Source of the DNA: Lactifluus volemus
Lineage: Eukaryota > Basidiomycota > Agaricomycetes > Russulales > Russulaceae
Length of the DNA: 64,000 nt
NCBI GenBank assembly: GCA_022376515.1
Contig: WTXI01000012.1
Coordinates: 682,001-746,000 of the forward strand
Direction: 5' to 3'
The notes below the pieces were generated by a model. That model had not been told where the DNA came from and made no database searches. It worked only from the letters and a program-made list of their open reading frames with translations. Shown here in pieces: positions 56,001 to 64,000 of the stretch. Every line of letters begins with the position of its first letter. Positions within the stretch are counted from its first letter, which is position 1. The translations under genes were made by a program, and so were the position numbers.

Positions 56001-57439
56001 AAGTTCTCCCATATTTAATTGTGCTAAGCAAAAAACTTAATTTACATAATTTAACTAATCAGTCTGAAAAAATTTGCAAGTCGTGATTCATGAAATTTTC
56101 GCCAAGTCGTGCCAATGCACAAATCACATGCATGTTATTGATGTGCACACTCTCGTTGCCTCAATGTTGTCGACTCGTCACCACTTTTGTCACCTTCTAT
56201 GTTGCATCTTCTGCCTTCTGTCACCACTATGTCTCACCCTCTAGATCTGGAACTCTGTGCCTGCTGCCATCACTGCAACAGCAGCAGCACGTTCCCCATG
56301 CCGCCACAACAGTGTTGTCTATAAGCACAACTTGGATGCATCGCAATTTTTTTTCTTTTCACTTCTAACACTAACTTTTTTACTAATTCCTCATATTCCT
56401 CGCACCCATCTGCCCCAATGCCTTGTAATGCTGCCCACCCCATCCCAACGCGCTCTGACGACGCTTCCTCTCCCTCCTCTTCCTCTGCGCTCTGCTTCCT
56501 CCGGCTCTGTCTCTGCCTCCTATGCCTCCACCACCACTGCTGCCTCCGCCTCCGCTGCCTCCCCACCTTCACCACCACCACCACCTTCTCCTCCATGTAT
56601 GCCACCTCCGCTTCTTGCGCCTCCTCCCCCGCTTTCGCTTTCTCCTCCTGCGCTTCCTCCTGGACTACCTCCAACATTCCCCACTCCCAAATCGCGTTTT
56701 CCGCCCTCACGCTCATGCTCATTCGTACTTGTCCTTTCAATCTACGAGCTCGGACCTTTCCTGACCCCAGTTCCATGTTACAATGGCCCCTCAAGTTGGC
56801 AAACTGATAATATCCTTTGCGCTTTGAAGATGATGGCTCGAAGAATGTATACCACAGAAGAGACCCTTGCTAGCATAAAGGCCTCAGAGAACTGGGAGAA
56901 CGGCCCAGATACCAAAAAATGCCATAGCGTGGGCGATACCCTGCCGATTTCAAACCCTTCTGCTAACTCATCCCAGAGCGATGTCTCGTCAAATTCCTCC
57001 ATCCATCCAATCTCTTCTAATGGTTCCACCACATCAGGCTACTCTAGTTTGACTATCCACTTCACATCTGGCACTCCAATCCCCCACAGTTCCCCATCCT
57101 TTTCCCCTCCTTACAACCTCGCTGCCTTGCTGATTTCGAATGGACGTCAATATGTCCAAGAGCAGCTCTGACCAAGACCACCCTTTCCACAACACTCACT
57201 TCCCCGATTGTGCTGCTTCTCCCATGACCATACTTGTTTTCATTGCACTGTCACTATCCGTACCAGCATCCTTATCTGCCTCACTACTAGACCTCAGACA
57301 CCACCCCCACGAAATCCATCCTCATCCAGTATGGACGTCATCGCTGAGTCCTCATATATACCGCATCTTCGCCGCCTTTCACACCCAGTACGTCACGTGA
57401 TAGCCTTGAGGACGATTCTTCTCATTGACTATTATGCAA
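56001..57439. other. Ser/Pro-rich open frames, no gene assigned
   Basis: A 304-codon plus-strand frame (56257-57171) has a Pro-Ser repeat zone (SPPSPPPPPSPP) from a CCT/CTC-rich stretch, then Ser-rich text without a domain. It may be part of the decayed host-derived region that follows, or chance openness of pyrimidine-rich DNA. Confidence 0.3.
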
Positions 57440-57440
57440 T

Positions 57441-58740
57441 GTGCTCTATCTACAGCTTAAAATCCCGCGTATCCTGAATCTAGTCAGGGAGTCATCTCGT
57501 CCAGATGAGAACGAGGTCAAGTCCGAAGCACAATTCCAACGCTTAGTCACTTCATTCTCCAAGCTGCCTATGCGACCACACACCCCTCAGGCCCCTTCTG
57601 ATCGAGGTCGCTATCCTGAAGAGGTTTCCGAGGAGCGAGATGTACAGCGCTGTCAGACCCCCAGCTGTCACGGTTCACAGGGACCGTGGCTCGAAGTGAG
57701 CTTCAGTAGTCAATTGAAGAACACGCAGGCAAGTTCCTGTGAAGGATAGACTTGACTGTGCGAACTCTCGGTTCTGTATCGCGTGGGACGGGTAGTACGG
57801 GCCGGCGCATGCGATGGTCGGAGTTACCGTTCCCAAAGAGGATAGACGGTGGCAGATGGATGAAAGACGATCTGTAAGTTCAACCGCAATGCGGGCGCGA
57901 GTGTAATTGGAGCACAAGGGATGCCTGCGTTCCAAGGACACTCGTGGGAGGTTGAACTAAGGTTCTAGGGCGGACGCGGGGTGAGAAGTGGGGACTACTT
58001 CTCACAGTGCGTTCGTATTAGGGTTCAGGCGTCTGGGGACTAGTTTTACAGAAGTAGAACGAGTCCACAGATGTCTGATCGTGGCGTGAAGTACCTGGAT
58101 CAAGGTACGAAGAGGGGATTCACAAGAAGAGAGGGAGATTCAGTGTCAGGCGAACAACTGCTGTGATTCTCGACGAAGCTGAAGCTGGGGCTTTAGCTCG
58201 TCCATAGGGCCCTATTTATGCGTACAGAGGGCCAGCCAACTATCCTACAAAGGTCACAGTAAAGTAGCAAAGTCAAGACCATTGACTAAGGACCTGAGTC
58301 AGTTCTGATGACTCAAGAACTGACTCAGTGCGTCTGACTCAAGACCTGAGTCAAGAACGCTGACTCAAGATTTGAGTCATGATCCCTGAGTCAAATACAC
58401 GTCCAAAATAGCGATGCACAGCCCCTGGAAGACCAACAGAGGGGGCTGGCCAAGGAAAGGGATCCTAGGTCGTAACACAAGTCGAAAAATAGACGGAAAA
58501 CAGTAAGAAATGGGCCGGACGGCCCGCATAACCGTAACACCAGCGATGACAGCGATTATGAAGAGGCGGATAGCATACCATTCGCTTTTGCGCCCTTAAC
58601 TCAAGAACAAATCATGATCAGGACACGCACCCCTGCAGCTAGTGTGAGTGGGAGTCTGTGTGGTGACGATCCCCCCATGGATAGCCCCGCTGCAATGGAC
58701 GTTGACATGGTCAGGATCCCCACTATGTATATTCTCAGTC
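57441..58740 (+). pseudogene. host-type ORF split by a Gypsy solo LTR
   Basis: Left part (57441-57665): acidic text with NEVKSEAQFQRL, SDRGRYPEEV and QTPS. Right part (58545 onward): DDSDYEEADSIPFAFAPLTQ, then TPAASVSGSLCGDDPP and MDSPAAMDVDM. The two are in the same frame if the LTR and one target duplication are ignored. The text looks like a low-complexity nuclear-type basidiomycete protein, but I cannot name it. Upstream and downstream exons are unclear. Confidence 0.5.
57666..58539. mobile_element. Ty3/Gypsy-type solo LTR, 874 bp
   Basis: Perfect 5-bp duplication CCAGC at 57661-57665 and 58540-58544. The element begins TGTCACGGTTCACAGGGACC and ends CCGTAACA, the TG...CA form of basidiomycete Gypsy LTRs. 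It contains a TATTTATGCG box near 58212 and a repetitive stretch of GACTCAAGACCTGAGTC-type words at 58290-58390. Confidence 0.85.
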
Positions 58741-59319
58741 TATGCTAATGTCATGTACATACTTTCCACTATGTCCAAAAGCCCCCACCGCCCAAGACCT
58801 TCCCTTCCTGCGTCATCCACGGATTTTGCCCTCCGAAGCTCTTCTTCCCCAAGTTCCCCCCTCCAATCACCTAGCGATGACTTCACAGGCTTGAACTCCC
58901 TCCTGTTTCGTTTTGTTGGCCAAGTCTACTTGCCCCCAAATACATATCCGATTCGCGTCTATCAAGCCCTTTAGCCACCTCAGTTTCTTCACCATTGCAT
59001 CCCTCCTCTGCCTCAGACATCGATTGGGAGCGTATATGGGCAGACTCCACCTCTGCCTCTGAGAGCTCGGAGAATGCAACGCCACCTCTCAACGGGTCTT
59101 CAATCTGCAATAGATCAGCCCAACGGGTCTGGCAATGGCTCCTCTCTCTCTGCCCCTCTAACCTCACACAGTGACCTCCTCTTATGTCCTGTATGCAACT
59201 AGGCTATCAGTGACAGCATCACCGTTGGTAAGATATTATCAGCCATCAAAACATCATCATCATCTGGCTCTCCCCTCGTCGTTCCTCCTGGAGGACCCCT
59301 CGCCACCGCCGCATTCAAA
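58741..59319. other. decayed host-like sequence, unassigned
   Basis: Ser-rich plus-strand frames (for example ADSTSASESSENATPPLNGS) without a recognisable domain. Confidence 0.3.
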
Positions 59320-59479
59320 GCGGCATGAGTGCCGTCGAGGAGCTTCGTCTCCTGAAGTCTCAGGTCCAGGACGTTGTCGGAAACTCGCTCCATGAGCAAC
59401 ACTCCAGCCACGATTATGGAGTTTTCGTAGACACTCCTTCGATCTGTGGTAGAGCAAAGTGCATCTTGTAGCTCTCGAG
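59320..59479 (+). pseudogene. possible group III histidine kinase fragment
   Basis: The frame VEELRLLKSQVQDVVGNSLH resembles the coiled linker at the start of HAMP repeats in fungal Nik1/Os-1-type kinases. The frame closes at a TAG soon after, and no kinase domain follows. The match is short and could be chance. Confidence 0.3.
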
Positions 59480-60699
59480 GACGACCGAACCATTTGCGTC
59501 GGCGGCGGCGGGCAGCGCAGCAGCAGCAGTCACTGCACGCTGAGCGTCTCTGCTGCCACCAGCATCTTCCGCTCCATCCACAGCGTCGGCCAATGCTAAC
59601 TGAACGCCTCGGGCGCATAACCCGGAATCTCGCCATGCGGACGATCTCTTCGGGTGGTATAGCCGCGGCGACACGAACGCCTGCGCGTCAGGCGCCCATT
59701 CGATATCATCGTCTCCTGGCGCCCGTAAGCGCACATGTCCGTTGACATTACCGTGTGGATGCAGATGTGGATGTAGTTCCTCTTGTTTTCTTTGAGAACC
59801 CCTGTGAGTTGCTGCGACTGACTTGACATTTGCTCTGTCCCTGACCTCATGATGCTGATCATCATGCCCGAATTCTAACAGCCATGCGAACATGGTGCCC
59901 TCAACGCCGTCAGCTACGGAAGGTTCAACTGCGTCTGAGAGTGAAACAGACGGGGATCGACGCCAACTTGCGGCGGTCATGAGCGGGCTGAGGCGGCTCA
60001 TCTGAGACTCCCTGCCAATGTCCCCTCTGTGGCCCACGCCGGGTGAAACACCTTGTCCCCCGCCATCGCTGTTCTTCCAGCCATTCGCCGGCACTCACCA
60101 GTGTCGATCCCAGCTATCACCGCCATTGCCGCCGCCGTCGCCCAATGACAAGACAAGTCAGATGATGGGGGGAGGAGAGGAGGAGGAGGGGCATGCCGCC
60201 TCGACCAGTGAAGACAGAAAACGCCAGTGGACTGCCCTCCTTCCGCTCTGGTTGCAGGACGTCCTCGAGCTCACCTTTTCCCTCCGTGGTTTGGATGGGA
60301 CTTTGGCAAGGGAGTCTACACGCCGCGATCCACACGTCCGCAAGAGCGCAAGGCGTTCCTCCGAGCCACTCTCAACTCATTCCTCATCATCCTCTGGCGT
60401 TGGCCACCCCTCGGTGGCAGCATCTTCTCCCAAAACTTGCCGCTCCCCACTCGCTACGTCGTCTCGACCACCATCCACCTCCTGACCTGACCGGTCTCGC
60501 CCTCGTATCGGGTTTCAGCATGATCTACAAATTTAGCCTTCGCAGCTTTGACCAGGCAAGTCTACTTGTCATTTTTTTCTTTGTTTTATTATTATTATTT
60601 CCTCGCTCATGCCCATGATAACCACTAGCTTTTCTCTTCGTCTTCCCTCTTTCATATTTTCCTCCGCACCCCATCTCTGCATACAGTGGTCTTCCTCTC
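59480..60699. other. decayed sequence, unassigned
   Basis: Open frames on both strands, including a 226-codon minus-strand frame at 59414-60094, lack motifs and conflict with each other. Confidence 0.3.
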
Positions 60700-60868
60700 T
60701 CTGCCCCGTTCGAAAACCAGATGGATTGAGGCTCCTGTCCTCATTCCATGGAAAGACAAGATCACATACAAGTTCATTGTCGACGGTCGCTGGCGATACC
60801 GAACCCACAGAGATCGCTGGTAGCTTCATCAACAATGTGCACACCGCACCCCCAAAACCTTCAAGGTA
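60700..60868 (+). pseudogene. CBM48 (AMPK-beta-like glycogen-binding) domain fragment
   Basis: One frame reads IPWKDKITYKFIVDGRW, the core strands of the AMPK-beta/MDG1-type CBM48 fold. The next conserved segment, EPTEIAGSFINNVHTAPPKP, follows in another frame about 10 codons later. A deletion or frameshift has broken the domain. No flanking kinase-subunit sequence was identified. Confidence 0.6.
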
Positions 60869-60869
60869 A

Positions 60870-61867
60870 GTTACTAGTTTGTTCCTATTCTTACAGGAGG
60901 TGAGAACCCTCATCACACTCTCACAAGCGCCAACGAAAACAGAGATTAGGACAACAGACTTGACAAAGGTGCGAATGACACCGAGGAGGAGTCCTATCAA
61001 GGGCACCTCCCTGGTATGTTATCACACTGTCTGCCCCAACCCAACGCGTTCTGACTTTTTCTTTTTTTTTTTTTTGCCTCTGCCTCTGCCGCCTCCTCCT
61101 GCCCCGCCACCTGTACCACCTCCTGCGCTTCCCACGCCTCCCGCGTTTCTCGCATCTCCTGTACCTCCCGCGTTTCTCGCGCCTCCTGCACCTCACGTGC
61201 CTCACACACTTCTCGCGCCTCCCGCATGCTTCGCTTGATCAAAGATGATGCACGGCGATTTACTGCTACTACTACTGCAAGAACAAGCCTTATCCAAAGT
61301 CGAGGTACAACTGTGTTGTCCCCTAAGGTGCATTCATCGTCAATTTGGTGCCCGCTGCCGGACTGCTGACGCATTTCTTTCCTTCAAGATTCGTGTCTTT
61401 GATCTCGGCCAGAAGCGTGCTTCTGTCGATGAGTTTCCCTTCTGCTGTCACCTTGTGTCGACGAGTATGAGCAACTTTCCAGGGAGGCACTTTTCTCACG
61501 CCTCCTGCGTTTCTCGTGCCTCCTATGTTTCTCGCGCTTCCCATGCCTCCACCACTGGATTGTCTTTAGTCCTAGTTACCAATGTTGTAGTGTAATCTCA
61601 AATAAATTTTGTTTAAAATGCTCTTAAAAGTGCTTGAAATTCACTGAAATATTGAAATTGACCTGATTTTAAGTAATAAAAAAAGAAAGAAAATAAGCAA
61701 AAATAAGCATTTTCTGGGAGGCCGACTTTTCTTAAAATGATTTAAAGTGCTTAAAGTGCTTAAAGTACTTAGGAGTACTTAAAAAAACATTTTAAGTAAC
61801 TTTAAGTAGAAATAAGTTGCTCGGACATTTTGCTGATGAACCCACCAAAACGCAGGCTCAATTGAAA
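60870..61867. other. low-complexity and AT-rich region
   Basis: Pyrimidine-rich CTCCCGCGTTTCTCG-type repeats occur at 61060-61240 and 61490-61560. An AT-rich stretch with repeated AAAGTGCTTAAAGT words follows at 61620-61810. The latter could be the subterminal part of an unrecognised DNA transposon. No gene. Confidence 0.4.
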
Positions 61868-62027
61868 ACTCACACGCTCTCGAAAATAGCCGCAACAATA
61901 GCGATGAATTTTCCCACAATCTCAACACAATGCGCATGCATATTCAAACTCACATGCTCTCAGAAATAGCTGCAACAATAGTGATGAATTTTCCCACAAT
62001 CTCAACACAACGCGCGTGCATATTCAA
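61868..62027. repeat. two-copy 80-bp tandem repeat
   Basis: Units 61868-61947 and 61948-62027 (both start ACTCACA and end ATATTCAA) differ only by transitions, about seven, many at CpG/TpG/CpA positions. Confidence 0.85.
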
Positions 62028-62096
62028 ATAAGGAAACTGTATCATCACATATAATCATGTAAAGCAGCGGCAAACTCCATATAGGATGCCGAGATG

Positions 62097-62478
62097 TGTT
62101 GGAGTACGTACATTGGCCAGCCCTAAAGTGGCGCGCACGGACCATGGACAGTAGATCAGCGAAGAAGTTTGACTTTACCCTTATCCTTCCCTTTCATACC
62201 TTAGCAGGGATATCATTCCCCTTTTTAAAGGTTTCGAGTACTTTCTACCCCACTGGGGCCTTTGCTACCCTTCACATAGCGCACACTCGATATGAAGATA
62301 AAAACCCCGCCTTAAGCGGTAGTACCTCAGCGTTCTTTCTATTCGCGCTGAGGTGAGCACTTTTTCTTCTCTTCTCTTTGTAGCTACATAAACTAAATAC
62401 CTGTATAGCTTTACTTTAACAGGTTGGCTACGAAATATAATAGCGTTCTCTTTATTCGCGCTGAGCTTTATTTCAACA
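62097..62478 (+). mobile_element. probable 5' LTR of a Copia element
   Basis: Begins TGTTGGAGTACG and ends TTTCAACA, giving the TGTTG...CAACA inverted ends of Copia LTRs. It lies 60 bp upstream of the gag start. The sequence after it (GATTACGAGACCCGAG) would be the primer-binding site. A near-repeat of ATTCGCGCTGAG occurs twice inside (about 62341 and 62455). The 3' LTR is outside the window, so the boundary is inferred. Confidence 0.6.
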
Positions 62479-62538
62479 GATTACGAGACCCGAGTCTCCG
62501 CCTGAGCTTCACCCACGCTGTCGCCAATCACACGAAGC

Positions 62539-64000
62539 ATGAGCCAAGCTGCTGCAGCACAAGCCGCTGCGCATCCCATTGCACCACCGCAACTCTTCAA
62601 CCCAGCCGACGACGACGATGTCGCCGGGCCTGCCGGTTCAATCCATGGCTCTGTCCACGCTTCTATTCACGGATCAGCCCATGGCTCCGTCCAAGGCTCT
62701 GCCTACGGCTCCTCCCAAGGTTTTGGTCGCGCCTCTGCCCTAACCTCGGCGGCTAGTACTCCAGCCAGTACACCTCCGCCCTTTCAGCGTTATGCGATCC
62801 CGCCCATGCACCAGCATGCTCCGATCCCTCTGATCCCACCGGTGCACCGTCCGGCCGCGATCCCATAGGCGCACCCACAACCCATGATTCCGCCAGCTCA
62901 TCCGCCTCCTTTCGCTCCCCCGGCTCACAACATGCCACCCTTAGTTCCGCCGCCTCACTTGCCTCCCGCGATGCCTGGACTGACCGTCATATCACAGCGC
63001 TACGATATTCCTCCGCTCGAGCAAGACGGCAGCAACTTTGCGGTGTGGCAGTTCCATATGCAAGTAGTCTTAAGGAGCTACAAACTCCTAACAGTTCTTG
63101 TTGACCCGCGTCCCCATCCCCTGACCTTTCCGGCTGAAGCCGCTGCCTGGGATGAGAAGGATCAACAAGCATTCTCGCTCATCGCGTTGTCGCTCACCGG
63201 GGAGCCGGCCCATCTCATCTTTCACGCGCAGACAGCGAAAGACTGCCTTGATTGTCTTGCCGCCCGCTTCGAAGGTTGAGGAAGTCATAAACTTTCCCAG
63301 TTGATGACCCGACTTTTCAGCACCCCTCTTAACGATGCTGAACCCCTCGAGCCGCAAATCAATGCCATGATCGACGCCTCGCACCGTCTCGCCGAAGCAG
63401 GCTCTCCCTTCACTCACCAACAAATTGCCCTTGCCATCACCAACGCCCTTCCCGCGCCTCATAGAATGCTAAAGATTATTCTCAATAATCTCAGTCTGGC
63501 TGAACAAACCCCAGAAAATATAAAGCTACGCATTCTCACTGATGAGGACTCACATATCCGTGAATTGGGCGACGGGGCCGCCGCCTTCTACGCCAAGGCT
63601 GCCCGAAAAGGCAAAGACGGCAAAAAGAAAGCTGAGAAGAAGGATTCGGACAAAGACAAAAAGAAAGGAGAGCAGAACAAGCGAAAAGACCAGCAGAAAA
63701 AGAAGTGTACCCATTGCAACTTCACTGGACACGACGTCAGTGAATGCCGCAAACTCAAAGCTCAAAAGGAGAAGGAAGCGAAGACTGCGACGGCAATGCC
63801 AGCTACCACGTCCGCGCCACCTTCTACCCCCGCTTCCACACCTGCTTCTGCTAAGGTCGCCATTGCTTCGGAGTCTGACGAGGAAATATTCCTCTACGCT
63901 GCTCACCCTCTCCACTCTCACTTGCTCCTTGAGTCCTGGATACTTGATTCAGGCACATCGCGCACCATGTCGTGCAACCGTTCTTGGTTCACACACTTCG
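62539..64000 (+). pseudogene. Copia-type gag-pol, 5' part, with two in-frame stops, runs off the window
   Basis: One frame carries a Pro/Ser-rich leader, a UBN2/gag region (LEQDGSNFAVWQFHMQVVL, HLIFHAQTAKDCLDCL), a Lys-rich segment, a CCHC zinc knuckle (CTHCNFTGHDVSEC, spacing C-x2-C-x4-H-x4-C) and the start of the protease with WILDSGTS. The frame is interrupted by a TAG at 62866-62868 and a TGA at 63277-63279, yet homology continues in the same frame after both. The second stop is in a place where relatives often have Arg, so CGA to TGA is likely. Integrase and reverse transcriptase would lie beyond the window. Confidence 0.88.

Noticed and set aside
59414..60094. 226-codon minus-strand ORF
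   Set aside because: No motif, Arg/Ala-rich composition, and it overlaps plus-strand host-like fragments; probably chance in GC-rich DNA.
63277..63279. Programmed stop-codon readthrough or recoding in the Copia frame
   Set aside because: Two separate in-frame stops and a likely CpG-type C-to-T origin fit decay better than recoding. The rest of pol is not visible.

Overview
This window is nuclear DNA of a filamentous basidiomycete, most likely an Agaricomycete. The evidence is gene style and content. Coding regions are cut by many 45-65 nt GT-AG introns. There is a Lentinula PriA-like secreted protein, an Agaricomycete-type F-box protein, NLR (STAND) proteins with a fungal 'Goodbye' N-terminal domain, and basidiomycete-style Copia and Gypsy elements. 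All exon maps come from reading splice signals and protein-family continuity by eye; no search was run.

The left part (about 1.7-21.2 kb) is ordinary, mostly single-copy housekeeping territory. In order it holds MTO1/GidA (mitochondrial tRNA wobble-uridine modification, minus), a DUF2470 membrane protein (plus), an F-box protein (minus), a broken NACHT fragment, a PriA-like secreted protein, DPH3 (diphthamide synthesis), then the divergent pair DIM1 (U5 snRNP) and PPIH (U4/U6 snRNP cyclophilin). A tRNA-Tyr-like gene with a decayed half copy, a GABA/amino-acid permease and an uncharacterised basidiomycete family protein follow.

The middle (about 21.5-56 kb) is an accessory NLR island. Three closely related NLR genes, all on the plus strand (A 23.0-28.5 kb, B 33.7-39.0 kb, C 48.2-53.6 kb), have the order Goodbye domain, NACHT NTPase, then a long ankyrin array. 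Inside the array, 10, 11 and 12 nearly identical 33-residue units occur in A, B and C. A reads as intact. B has a frameshift near the C-terminus and C has one in the Goodbye domain. Between them lie minus-strand copies and fragments of one multicopy gene, called M here, encoding a probable membrane protein with a long Ser-rich tail. NLR and M have been duplicated together. One single-copy gene, a vacuolar carboxypeptidase Y homologue, sits between B and C. Mobile elements have entered the island: a solo LTR inside an intron of NLR A, a PIF/Harbinger-type MITE, a second MITE and a hAT-type non-autonomous element. Several have target-site duplications, and paralogous copies show the empty sites.

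The right part (56-64 kb) is decayed. An ORF is split by a Gypsy-type solo LTR with a perfect 5-bp target duplication. Fragments of a CBM48 (AMPK-beta-like) domain and possibly a group III histidine kinase follow, then an 80-bp tandem repeat and the 5' end of a degenerate Copia retrotransposon that runs off the window.

The system most worth attention is the NLR island: a nonself-recognition-type receptor family whose ankyrin array is changing by whole-unit gain and loss, co-duplicated with a membrane-protein gene.
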